Source of the DNA: Apus apus
Taxonomy: Eukaryota; Chordata; Aves; Apodiformes; Apodidae
Direction of reading: 5' to 3'
Length of the DNA: 64,000 bases
Assembly (NCBI RefSeq): GCF_020740795.1
Contig: NC_067282.1
Span: 126,351,132 to 126,415,131, forward strand
The notes under the pieces were generated by a model. That model did no database searches and was not told the origin of the DNA. It worked only from the letters and a program-made list of their open reading frames with translations. The position numbers and the translations under genes are program-made. This document shows positions 22,816 through 35,500 of this stretch, piece after piece (the stretch's first letter is position 1; every line of letters starts with the position of its first letter).

Positions 22816-25800
22816 CCTCCTTCAAGCAAGCAGAACCACAGCTTTGTGGACCAAGAGGTGAGGTCCCACTGCTAGGAAAGATGTAGCTCTGAAATAGTTA
22901 TTTATTTTAGCTGCAAATGTTTTTGTGAGCATTCATGGTGAATTGGACATATTTCCTTCTCCCTCAAGAGCTGATGACCTCTTTCTTGCCTGTGAGTCAT
23001 AAGATACCAGAGTCCTACAAGTCTTTATGTTACTTTGCATGCAGCTCTGGGTCTGTACTTCAGTTCTGTGGCTGTTGCCTTTCTACTGCACTTTGTTTTG
23101 TCTCTCTTCCTCACTTTCACGTGCTTCTGTACAAGTTCATACTCTTTCAGGCCCCATTTTACCTCATCACAGGTATGAATGCCTCACCTTCCTTCCAGGT
23201 CTCAGGGGGTTTTTAGCTTTCATCTCATTCCTCCTTTCCTTGAAGACCAGCAACTCACCATTCTTTTTTACTGATTTCTTCAGTACATCCTCCTAATCTT
23301 CAGTTTTCCTTCTGTATTCAGCCTCCTCTGGTGTTTTCCATATATCACAAATTGCTCCAGCCATACTGCTGCATCAGTATCCCTTCACACCTTCACCACT
23401 ACTCCCAGCTTTCTCCCCTGGCTCTGCATCCCTCTCCCTTCCTCAGTGGCCAATTATTCCAGTGACTCTGTCCTAAACTTTGTGGACTCTAGGTCACAGG
23501 ACTTGCATCATAGGCTAGACTCAAAGCAGAACTATGAGGTTAAGACATGTCACTGAGAACTCTGATCCATATCAGAAAGAGCACTTTGAAAGAAATAAGC
23601 AAAGCAACAGGCAGCAAAGTGTCTTGGTTTAGTGATCAGAGCAAACCAAAACCCACAAAACAGACTTGCTCTCTGTTACCCCTTCCAGCTTCCCAAGGGA
23701 ATATAACAGGGAAGTACAGAAGAGGGACTTAAAGATTGGAAGTTAAAACTGGAACAGGCTGGAACAGGAAAGAGATTGTAACGTGAGATAATGGGTTTGG
23801 TAGATGATCTGCAATAGCTCCACGCTGCTGTATGCCAGTGACTGATGCACCAGTGTGACTGTCTTACAGAGATCCATGTGACCATCTGCTAAACAAAAAA
23901 CTGGTTGTGCAATACAATCAGAAAACAGACTTTGCAGGTTGGTTATGTGTTTATCAGATATGCTGAAGCTGTGTCTCATGGAGAAGGAAAAAGCATTCTT
24001 TGTAAACACTGTAGTTTAGTGGGGTATAGCACAGAAACAACATTTACCAACAGCAAGTGAGTTGTTTTAAAAGTCAGCCTACATCCACTAGATGCAGCAT
24101 ACTTTGAGGAAGCACCAATTAAACTGTCTTAGGACAGTTACATCTTTGAGGAAGCAAACTAATTTTGTTTCCTAGTCTAAGCAAGTCTGATTTCCCCTAG
24201 TGCTGCCTCTTCCCAACAGCATCCTATGAAGAAAACTGTCTGTTTTCTGGGATCTCACATTGTAAAGACAGGGCCAGGCTGAAGCATAAGCATGACAGAC
24301 CAGAGCCGTGTAACCCCATTTTTTCACTAAGCATCTCACATGTCTTTAAAGGGTCCTTCTCAAAGTGAAGAAACCCTTGGAACAGTGTCCTTGGTCTCAT
24401 TTGAGAGTGTCCCCCACCAAATTACCAAATACACCTTCTTTGACAGCTGCTCTTTGAGGTATTTGCTTGGAGTAAGCAAAGGTAAGAGGAGGAGGTAAGA
24501 CTGCAGCACTTCTTGGACTCTCACCCAGGTACCTTTCCAAAGGAGAAGCATCTCCATGGTCTCCCCAGCTACTGAGATGTCTGGAATTTAAAATGAGCAT
24601 AAAAAATGACACAAAGGTTGTGTACAGGGCACACAGAAGTGAAATTTACCTCCAATAAAATGTTTTGGGGTTTTTTTTCCACATTTCTTCTCAAAAAAGT
24701 TAGTTGTTTTTCTTGTCTGGTACTCAAATGTGTTCAGAAATAACACATGCAAAAAGCTACAGAAGTTGGCAGTGACGCCGAGACACTCTCTTCTGCTCCA
24801 GGCTGTAAAATGGTACTGAAACATTTGTTGCAGTTGATGTCAGTTGTGACATAGATCTTCTCTTGTCCACTCAACAGTGGTTTCTTTTCTAGAAGGTTCT
24901 CCAGTAATCCAGCTACTCACACATATACTAGGACCTTCTGGTTTCAGACATATCAAGGCTTTCCATGCCTTTTGGGATTTTTCCAGTGGAAACAGCCTTG
25001 ACAACCACTGCTCAGGTGGGGAACTCACTGGAATAGGGATGGAATCCAGAGTGGTCCTGACCTGGCATGAGCTGCCTCTCTACCAGAAGTGTAGCATTTG
25101 AGAAGTAGCCAAGAAGCTCACAGGTTTTGCAATGTAGACTGTTAAGCAAAGAGATGGGAAGTGGCAAAGGGAAGCCATTTCCTTCAAGACTTGTTCTTGG
25201 ATTCAATTTTTGCTTCTTTCATTGTCATCTTCTCCTTTTGTGCTCCCTGGCTGCCTTCCTCTGTTTCAGGGCCAGTTAGGGATAGGATGCAGGGACTTGG
25301 AAGAGTCCTGCTTCCCACCAGAGGTGATACTTCACCATTTCCAAGTATACCCTGGAAGCAATGTGGGAGTATTAACAAGAAAAAAGCCTGCTACAGCTAA
25401 ACCTTACTTTAACACATTGCTCTGGGGGTTAGCTGGATTTTCGGAGGACTGTGGATTGCCTTGAAGTTCTCTGCAGACTACTTGCATACAGCAAATCAGA
25501 ACAAAATTCTGTGAGTAGTCTCAAAAGCATACCTGTCCTAAGCCACCCCTCTCAGACTTGAATGCCATTTTGGGGGGATTTTGGTGGCCATAACAGCCTA
25601 CATGCTCACTTGAATGTGATGAACAGTTCAAACAGAAAACAATCCATCATTCAAACAATTTAGCTGCAAAGTTTCTTCTTCTGAAGCTTCCTTACAATTT
25701 TCAGAAATAAAATAAGCACATCTAAAAATAAAGACTCATTCCCTCACAAAAAGTTTATCACAAAAAGCTACACAAAACTTTGATGTAGGGCTTGGTGAGC

Positions 25801-25988
25801 CATGTGCTTTGGCCCTGTACTATTTTGGTCTCAGTTCCCATTTTGAAAAAACAAACTATACAGTTAATTTTGGCCTAGATATGCTTGAGTTTTCGGCTGG
25901 GTTTTGGTGGGGGGTTTTTTGTGGTTTTTTTTTTGTTTGTTTGTTTGTTTGGGGTTTTTTTGTTTTTTTCTTTGGGGTTTTATGTTGG

Positions 25989-26024
<36 letters not shown>

Positions 26025-26993
26025 TCAGCTCAGAGTTGATAAACAATCATCCACAGCTTAGCCCAGAGCTTTTTCGGGCTTCACATTATGCTCTGTTATC
26101 TCCTGGTTACTTTTTTTGCAGTCTGCTGCCTCTGGAGTTGCATTAGCCCAATACTTTCTCTAGGGTACTTTGGGTTGTGTAATCTCTTCCTTCATTTAAA
26201 TTCCCTCCATCTCCTTTCCGAATGATATTTTATCTCCTTTTTTGATGAACTGTTCTCATAGTTTCTGCTTGTAAAACATGGCTACAGATTCCCTGGGATT
26301 GTAAGATGGCTGTAGGACATGGAAGGGAGTGCACTCAAATGAGCAACATTGCCTCACAGCAATAGGTGGATGCTCAGTATTCCCTAGGGCAAGAGAGCCA
26401 TGGGTGAGAGGACCCCACAGTGGGTCAGGAATGCCAGTCCCTGGGATAACAGAACAGCTCCTGGAACCTGGGCTCCCTCTCAAAGCCATAGGATTTCCTC
26501 TTCACCACCCTGCTTCTTTCACCCAGTACTGAGAGTACACAGGCAAGATTTCCAAGGAGGACATTATGGTCACTTGCCAGACAGAGGGAGCAAGGCAATG
26601 TTTACATGGGGAAGAGATCCCTCTTTACCTTTGTGACAGAAGTTGAGGAACACTGTCAGAAGGCAGGGGAAGAAGCCTCCAGTGGTTTAGCTCTGGGCAG
26701 GATTCTTAACCTGCCGCCACTTCCCACTTCCCTTCTGTTACTGAGAAAGTATTTGGACAAGCAAGATTTTAGGTTAAAAACTCCTAAATAGTAGAAAGTA
26801 AACTTTTAAGGGGATATGCATAGAGGCTGAAATAATCATTTCCACTAAAATGAAACAACAAATCCAGGATAGCCAGAAAGGCCAGAGAAGTTGCGGACAT
26901 TCCAAGATGTAGTCCCAAGCTTTCATAAAGGAGTAAGAAACAGAAGACCTACAGGATAAAGGTAAAATCCAAACCAGATACTTTGTTCTATAG
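22816..26993. other. intergenic between NANOG flank and SLC2A3 3' end
   Basis: No gene recognised. It contains two minus-strand segments with acceptable splice acceptors (near 23886 and 24585), a short G/T tract at 24663-24680 and the long G/T tract at 25893-26027. Confidence 0.45.
25893..26027 (+). repeat. long G/T-rich low-complexity tract
   Basis: About 135 bases almost entirely G and T on the + strand, with runs GGGGGG, GGGG, GGGG, GGG, (GTTT)n, (GT)n and T18. It produces spurious Phe/Gly/Trp/Val-rich open frames. Confidence 0.9.
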
Positions 26994-26999
26994 TTTATT
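26994..26999 (-). promoter_or_regulatory. candidate SLC2A3 polyadenylation signal
   Basis: AATAAA on the minus strand about 2.38 kb past the SLC2A3 stop codon. It is the first canonical hexamer I found downstream of the gene, and a long 3' UTR is usual for SLC2A3. Confidence 0.45.
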
Positions 27000-29382
27000 T
27001 TAAAAAACATGAAACATCCACATTAATAAGCATATAAAACTAATCCAAAATATTCACAATGCTGTTACAGGAAAAAAAACAAGATACCATGTGAGAAAGA
27101 CCTACATATTTCAGTCCAAGCCAACACACATCTCTGATGCAAAGTATGGAATGCTCTTATGCACAGCTGTAGGGGGAACCTCCTAACATAGATGCCCATA
27201 TAGAAATATGTCTGGAAGTACTGAAGGGTCTAAGGAGGAGCACAAAATCTAACTGAGCCAAAATATGAAGAATTTAAAAAGTCCTATTTTTGATAATATC
27301 TGGCATGGAAGCCTGACAAAGCTAGGGAATATGGTGTTGCAAGACTGCATTGTGCAAAGCTGGACTACTTCAAAGGAAGTCACAGGAAGTATTTCACAGC
27401 ACCAAGTTTTACTAATCTTTGCAACTGTTTCTCATTAGGGAAGGTAGAAAAGCCATCACTTTAGTTACTGAAAATGCCAGATATATGCCCCAGAATAAGA
27501 ATGGGAACTTCTGACCTGCCCTGAAGCAGAATGTAGTCAAGAAAGCTTGAGCTACAACAGTTTTGCTGTCTTTCTTTGAGCCTTTCTTCTTTTTACCCAC
27601 CTTGTAATCTGTGGGCCTGCCTCTCTTCTAGAATATCCAGCGATGAACTCCAGCACGAGACTGCAGGTAGACCAGAGTTCAAACAGGTCTGAAACCGCAG
27701 AGTATCTTAGAGCAGGAGTTTAAACTGGACCTACCTTTGGTGCTACCTTTAGACAGTTCCTGCAGGTCTGGAGAGGCACAGCTCTAGAGTCTGCAGTCAG
27801 GGAAACAAAGCTCAACCCCTGACTGCAAGTGTAACACTTTTGCTTTTACCTTCCTGAACTGAACAGTGCTATTGTGGCAGCAAGGGTAGTTGTACATATA
27901 CTTGATCACCCAGAAGTACAAGCAGGGAGACCAATACTTACTGATTTACTAGTACTGTCTGCCAGACCCCTTTTAAGAGAGCTGTACATACCCACACAGC
28001 ATGCTGCACACTGGTGCATCACACACCACCACGCAGATCTTCCAGAGCAGACATACAGGGCAAAAACACCTGGCCTGCAACCAACCATAGGTCTGAGCAC
28101 TACAGATCTTTCCCACTCCTAGCTAAATTATCACATTCCAGTAGCTCTGGTCCCCAATTCTGCATCTCTACCTTTATGTACTTACATGACATTAAAGCTT
28201 CTGTCGTATATAAGAACAATTCCTAAGAAAATACAGCTTTGAAAAATAATTTTTACACTCACACCTTTAAGTAACAATCTGCAAATTTTGGACTTTCTGA
28301 CCTACTATAATACAGCAGAGAAGCAAAAAAATTAAAACTAAGAGAAGGCAGGATAAGTGACATTCTGGTTTTCAATCACTACCCTCAATCATCCCATACA
28401 ATGCTGAACCATGACTGAAAATCCAAACACTCGCTGCAATACCACACTTTCCAATCAACACTTAGGAATAATATTTAAAATTGCCACCCAAAAATTCCCA
28501 AACAACAGATTTTGGTGGACAAACTTCTCACTAGTACCCAATTCTTTGAATTTCTTTCCAGAGGGCGTAACGTAAAGGTGATTTACATAATTGGCTCTTG
28601 TTGCACATACCACCCAAAACGCCTAATCTCCTGTTCAGTACCACATTTCTCCTTTACAGTCTTATTGCAGCTTAAGTCTACAGCATCTTTTGTAAGAATA
28701 GCTATTTCTCTTAAACATCTTCAATTTCATTATCTGTACATTTTTGTACACCATTAAAAAAATAAATATTTACAAAGTGACATACAAATAAATAAACTTA
28801 AGTATGCTTTCGGTCTGTCTATACAAAATAAGAGCAGGAAAAATTATGCATGTAACTTGGTCCCCTTTTTCCTGAGGCTGAAAAAAGTGCACACTGGATA
28901 GGAAAAAGCAAGGAGATGGGTTTTTGGTGGGCTTGTTAAATTCCAGTGTAACACTGCACACACACAGAGTAGACTCAAAGGGCCAGAGACTTCTTTAGTG
29001 GGTCACTCCAACTCACTACAAAAATAGTAATTAAGATTAAAATACGTAATGGTCACTGCGTGCATAAGTATGTTAACCCCAAATACAGGTCAAAAAAAGC
29101 AAAAAATATTGCCAGCTCTTCTGTTCTCCTCATGTTTGTGACAGGGGAGATGAGATTACTTTTGCTAGTGCCAGGTGCCTTCCAGTATTTTAAAATGAGA
29201 TCACCCATATCAGATTGGCTTACTGCTGGTAAGCCTGACAGAGTAGGAGTGTATAGGGGTGCAAAGAAGAAAATAGCAGCAATTGAGGGGAGAAAACATG
29301 TCCCAGTTCTCATTGTTTTCTTTGTTCATTCTTTTAATGACTCTAAGCAGGTAAGAGCCAGAGAACAGGTGTGTCAGGCATC
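26994..29382 (-). other. probable SLC2A3 3' UTR, AU-rich
   Basis: A/T-rich sequence between the stop codon and the candidate poly(A) signal. On the minus strand it carries AU-rich elements of the ATTTATTTA type at about 28785-28797 and ATTTATTT near 28760-28775. No intermediate AATAAA was found. The extent is inferred, not observed. Confidence 0.5.
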
Positions 29383-29586
29383 TTATGCAACTTTGTCAGG
29401 TTGTATACTGTTCAGCTCCAACTTCTCTACAGGTGATGTGGAGCTGGCTTCTGCTCGTCCTTCAAAGCCCCTGGAGATGTCTTCGAAAGTCCTGCCCTTC
29501 GTCTCTGGCACTTTGAAGAATGTGAAGACAAAGAAAATGACCAGGAAAACAAGGAAGATGAGGAAGACATAGGAGCCAAGTAGTTT
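29383..29586 (-). CDS. SLC2A3: SLC2A3 coding exon 10 (TM12, C-terminal tail)
   Basis: 204 bases in phase 0, acceptor CCCTGCAG. Encodes residues 426-492: a hydrophobic Phe/Leu/Val helix (TM12), then [13 protein letters not shown] and an acidic/Ser-rich tail, ending with stop at 29383-29385. Confidence 0.95.
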   Translation of the reverse strand, partial: KLLGSYVFLIFLVFLVIFFVFTFFKVPETKGRTFEDISRGFEGRAEASSTSPVEKLELNSIQPDKVA

Positions 29587-32500
29587 CTGCAGGGAAGACA
29601 AAAGCAGGTTGTTTTAATTTGAAGAGCTCATAAACCTAAATGCAAGGTTATTTGCTGTTGACAGGTCAAAATTCTCCAACAGTCTTTCTCCAACAATGTT
29701 CTTACCAACTCCCTCAACACAGCAGTCTTAAAAAATGGTTTGGGGTTCCTGTGGGCTTCTGAAATGCTTTCATGTTCTTGGGGGTGACCAAAATTGAGGC
29801 TTTTAAAGAGAAAGCCTTCATGTGCTAATTAAGATGGCTCTTCCAACTATTTGTAAGATACAGGCAGTTAAGACCACAGAATATAAAGGTGAGCCACAAC
29901 ACTCAACCTTCAGTAGCAACAGGAACACAATCAGGGACCTCTGGAAGACTGACCAGCCATGTGCTCAGAGCAGAGACAGCTTCAGGGAGGCATCAGCTTA
30001 TTAAGGGTCATACAGTCATGTTTTTAAGTCTCCAAGGATGGAGATTCTGCAGCCATCCTCTGGACACCTATGCCAATGCTGCAGAAGTCTCAGTGCTTTG
30101 CACACTGGGTCCTTACCTCTGCATAGGGGAAGAGCATTCCCACCAAGAAATTAGAGGTCCAGTTGGAACAACCAGCCACTGCCATGGCTGCAGGCCGTGG
30201 GCCCTGGCTGAAGAGTTCTGCCACAATGAACCAGGGGATAGGTCCAGGGCCAATCTCAAAGAGAGCCACAAAGCCAAAAGTGGCAATAATGCTGATATAT
30301 TTGATCCACCCCACAGTGTCCTGCAAGGGAAGAAAACATGATCAGCTGCAATTTGAGAGGCAAATACGGAACAGCACAATAACATCTGTAGTGTCACAAC
30401 TTTCTCAGCTGCACTGTGAACACTGTAGCAGTTTCTGCAGTTGGAAGTTTTACTCCCCACCACAAACTCAGCTCTACTTCCAGCTATGCAGAGCAGAATG
30501 GCAGGGCAAGGCAGATACAGTCTTATAGGTCCCCTGCTGGGGTCAGCCTGGAGAAGAACACTAACTGCTCACCTTCAAAGCTAAAGCAACCGTCATAAGA
30601 ACCGTACATACAGCCATGCCACCCAGACCAACTAAATGGAGGGTCCTGCGCCCTGCACGCTCCACCAGGAACAGCTGAAAAGGAGGAAAAAATCCATTAC
30701 TTTGTCAGCTAGAGCATAAGAGGCCCTTTCACTCAGCATGCCCTGCACCTTTTTTTTAATTTGCTTCTAGCTCTCCAAGCCACTAGTGACCTCAGTGCCC
30801 CTTACTAGACTGCACACTGCACACCTAGGCACAAGTTCTTTCTCTGGTTCATGCTACTGTCTCCTCATCCTTTCCCCGCTTTTCTTCTAAGAGGATAATA
30901 CCTCTCTCTCCTTCTCCTCCCCCATAATGCTTTTAATGCACTTTTCTTTGTTCTTATAGGCCACTGCTTAGCCCAATTCTTCGCCACAGCTTGGCTACTG
31001 GTCTTTAGTCCCATCTCCCAAAAAAAGCCCAAGCAGGCAAGTCCTTCTTTCCATGAGGCCCTGCTCCACTTACCGACACAACAGTGAAGACTGTGTTTAC
31101 CACACCAGCTCCAATGGTGGCATACACAGGTTGTGTGATATCAGCTCTTTCAAAAATCCCTGTGGAATAGTAGAATACCTGGGAAGAGAAACAAGTTTGA
31201 CACCATTACATTTCCAGTGTTTGAGAGCATGCCTCTTGTTCCTTGCCTAATTAGCTTGCAAGCCCAACAGGAATTTTTTTATTTATTTTTTTTTTTAAGA
31301 AGCACTGAGAGCATGCATGCTTCCGGTTAAGGTTCATTCACTTGATGCAAGGCTACAATGTCTTGCTCGGGTGTGTATCAGAGAAGCAAAAGCAAGTATA
31401 ATCTCCACCTTCCATTTTAGCCATCTCCACAGTTATCACAAAATTTTGACCTCCAGTCAAGGCACAAAAAAAAGGGTTTTTGGAAGCACAGTTCACACTA
31501 GTGGCAAGTGCAAGGGTAACCAGATAAGGGAGGCCCAGCAGATGGGACAAGAAGATAACTCACAGCATTGATGCCAGAGAGCTGTTGGGAAAGCTGCAGC
31601 ATAATGGCAATGATAATGGCTTGACGATAGTTTGGAGAGCGGAAGAGCTCCAGCACAGTTACTTTCTTTTCCTGGGACATTTTAGCACTTTCTTCTTTCA
31701 TCTCCAGGATGTCTTGAGACACATCTTGTGTTCCACGGAGTTTCTGCAGAACTAAAGGAAGGAACCAAAAAATGCCAGGTACATCCACTGCTGGTATGCT
31801 CTCCCCACCCTGCTCTGGTCTCTCAGCCAGAACACACTAGGAAGACTGGACCACCTGCCGGAACTTGGACCTGCTGCATGGGAAAGGCCAAGCCTCTACA
31901 CACAGCCTTGCTCATCTTTTCAACCCAGAGGTCAGGGTGCTGTGATCAGCATAGAAACCAGGCGCAGGTCTTGCTTATGTTTTGCTTGATCTCCAAACTT
32001 ACATTTGAACCCAAATTCTGCTCACACCCTTGCCAGAGCTGATTCCAGCCCTCTGCAGCAGGAAGAGCACTCTCCAAGCTTCTTGTTAAAATGTCAGCCT
32101 ATTTCCTGCCTTTTAGGAGATGCTGATGGAGCAGACAGAGCTAAAGCAGCTGGCCCTGCTAAATCCCACCAGGCCAGGTGCCACTCCTCATGTTTTAATC
32201 CCACTTGGGAGTCTCTGTTGGGATGCCAGGTTTCTCACACTTCCTGGCACTGGTGCAACCTAAAAGGATGGGAGAGTAGGCCTAAGTGCCCGCCAGGAGT
32301 CACACCCTGATCTACCACAGGCTCCAGAGTGTCCTGGCCTCCCACTCAAGTTCAGTGCAGGCTGGGAGCCAGAATACAGCCCTAGCCCTGGAGAAATGAG
32401 CTCTTACCTGCTTGTGCTTTCTCTTCCTCCATCTTGTTGATCAATAGGAAACGGGGACTCTCAGGGCAGAAAAGAAGACCCACACACTGTAGAACTGCTG

Positions 32501-35500
32501 GGAGGATTGTGAACCCCAAAAGCAGTGGCCAGAGTGTTTCAGTCCCCATTATTACCTCCAGGCCAAAGATCTACGCCAAGAATTGGAGATAAAGTTATTT
32601 AAATACTCCCAATTCCTCATCCCCACACCAATGAGTAAGACAGGACCACCCACAGCACCTGATGACCACGTTGCTACCCCTCCAGCCTCCCTTTCTCCTG
32701 AGGGTACAATCAAGTTTTGTCAAACCTAACCTACCTGGGCCACCAGAATGCCCACAACAATGCCCAGCTGGTTGAGGGTGCCAAAAGCTCCACGGAGGCT
32801 GGTGGGTGAGACTTCACTGATGTACATCGGCACAAAGCCAGTGCAGAGACCACAGAAGAGGCCAATAATGAAGCGGCCAATAATCAACATCTCCACTGCC
32901 TTTACCAACTTAGAGAATGCCATGAGAGCGCCACCAGCAAATGCCAAGATGTTCACCAGCAACATGGAGTTCCTCCTGCCAAGATAAAGATGTCAAGACT
33001 GAGCTTGAACTGACAATACAGTAAGAAAATCATTAGGAGAGGGGTAAACCCACCCATGACCTCCCATCTCAGGGGTGGGATAACAGAATTGCTGTTCAGC
33101 TCCCAGCAACACTTTCTTTTAGCAGCCCATACATTCTTGCTTCCTCCTCAGAGTCTTCCTACCCCCTTCCTCCCAACACTCCACTGTAGAAGGGAAAAAT
33201 TCCCTGACAGCTTGGATCCCTTCTCTTCCCAACTTACCTGCCAAATCTGTTGACAAACAGGCTAACTGAGAAGGAGCCGATCATACCTCCTACTGAGAAG
33301 ATGGCAACAGAAAGGGACCACAGAGACGTGAGGAGCTCTGGGGACACAATGTTCCCAGTCCGTTCAGACAAGGTTCTGTTAAAGAACCCCTGGATGATCT
33401 GCAAGAGAAACCAGGTAGGGACAGAATTACAAATACATGGGAAGCATTCTGCACCAAGGAGAGGGGAGACTACTTCCAAGGTGCTTGTTCCATTTTCATG
33501 AATGGCAAGAAGCAAAGATAGTCCCTAAAAAAATAATCAGTAGGCAGCAAGTCATACAAGGGAAAGATCAGGGTGCAGAAAGAGGAACTTTTGTTGAGAG
33601 GTTCAGAGACAGGTAGCAGTATGATGAGGGAGAGATTGCTTCACTGAACACAGCAGGGGAAGGCTAGTGATGACTAAGGAAAATAGGCTTATCTTCTGCA
33701 TGTTTCTGGATGACCCAAGTCACTGGTGGTGCCTAGGGAGGCATAAGAGAGTTGGAAGTGACAGGAAGTAAGAAAACATGACCAGGGAACAGACAGAAAC
33801 ATTTCTGGTAATACCAGAACTCTGTCGGCAAGGGTGGGCTTTCTGGTACAGAAGTTGAAGAGAGACAGAAAGTTTCACTGAAGACTGCAGCATTGTGTAA
33901 AACAGCCCCTTTGTTATCACATGGGAAAATGGCAGGGCCATGCTGTTGATTCCTGAGGCATTCTCTTTAATAAAGAGGGATATTCTGCAAGGACTGTGGG
34001 GGCATGGCCTCAGAGCATCTGCCCCCAGCAGATGGCAGCAGGATATTAGCTAGGTAGGACCTAGCCCCACCCCCTCAACTTGTGATACCACATTTATTCC
34101 CGGAGACAGAGTGGATGTGGTATTGGTGACTCAGTTCCTGAGAGAGAGGAACCATGTTAGTTACAAGTAAACCTCATTTCACATTTTCTTCTTCACCTCT
34201 CCTTTTCTTGCTTAGGCTACAGTCATACGACTATTTGGTCAGAGTGCCCACAGTTACAAGCCCTTTTTACAAGCATCTAGACTTAAGACAAGGAATGGAT
34301 GAACAAGAAAGAACCCAACTAAACAAGAGCAACTGTAATCCCCACCAACGCTGAACTCTTTTGTGCATGCTGCTCTCTACATTCCTTCTGCCATGGCTGG
34401 CTTATTCTGACTCAAAATTGAAGCGGCTCACATTCCTCCACACACCACATATAAACATACCAGGAAATGGCAGATGAACCACTCCTAATTAACATAATTA
34501 ATATCTGCTTGCTCTCTTTCCTCCCCAAAACTTTGTAGTAGTTGAGAGGGGGTTTTGAATGTCTTCAAAATGTTCACCAAAGCCAAGTGATTAGGTGCTT
34601 GCGAGACAGCTCCTCTCCTTTCTATACTTTTTGTTTTCTTATCAGCCCCTCACTCACACCATCTCCTCAACTCGCTCTCCCTCTCACCTTCTCAGGAGCA
34701 TTGATGACACCAGTGTTGTACCCAAACTGGAGAGATCCAATGGCAGCAATGGAAACAGCATAGAGAAGGGGTGCTGTGACTTTCTGCAGAAGAGGAGAAA
34801 AACCATTTAATTAATGTAGATATTCATGCTTTGGGCAGTGAACAAGCTTTTATCCAGCAAGGGTGGATATCAGTAACTGAGACACTAGGGAGTCCCAACT
34901 GTAAAGAAGGAAAAAGTTGTGTGACTAGAAGTAGAAGGGCCTGTCAGGACCTCCCCTTTATTATCTCTTGACCTCCATCAACTGTTCTCAGCTCATTAGT
35001 AATGAATACACTGGCTGCATTAGTGGCTGTTATTTTGGGTTGATCTGCTTTACAGAAAAGCTTTTGCTGATCTCTGGCATGGCATCAAACAAGGGTCTAA
35101 CTCTTCCCCATGCCAACTGACAAGTTCCCATAAATCAAGCCTCAGATCTGCCCATGAGCTATACTGGCAGTCACTCCTAACAGTGAAAACACACACTCTT
35201 CAGCAACAGGCCTGCTTTTCCCAGGCTAAAGCTCCCCAATTCCACCCCAGGGCACCTGGCACAGCAGCCTGCCTCACAGAAGCAACAGCAGTGCTGCCAA
35301 CCTTCCTGTTTTTTTTTCCCTGATGCTGTGGCAATACTTGAAACGAAGCACAGCGCCTGGAATCTGAGCCTGTGTAAATCTATATTCATTTTAAAAAACA
35401 CTTAGCCACCAGAAGAAGCTTGAACATCCAACCTCAGAAATCCCACAGATTGAGAGATTTAAGAGTCACTGAAAACCACCCAAAGTTTTTTACATTTTTA

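Noticed and set aside
25809-26146. Hydrophobic open frames resembling a membrane peptide
   Set aside because: They translate the G/T-rich tract (Phe, Gly, Trp, Val, Cys); not a gene.
29060-29572. 170-codon plus-strand open frame
   Set aside because: It overlaps the last SLC2A3 exon and 3' UTR on the opposite strand; the minus-strand frame is a clear GLUT3 exon.
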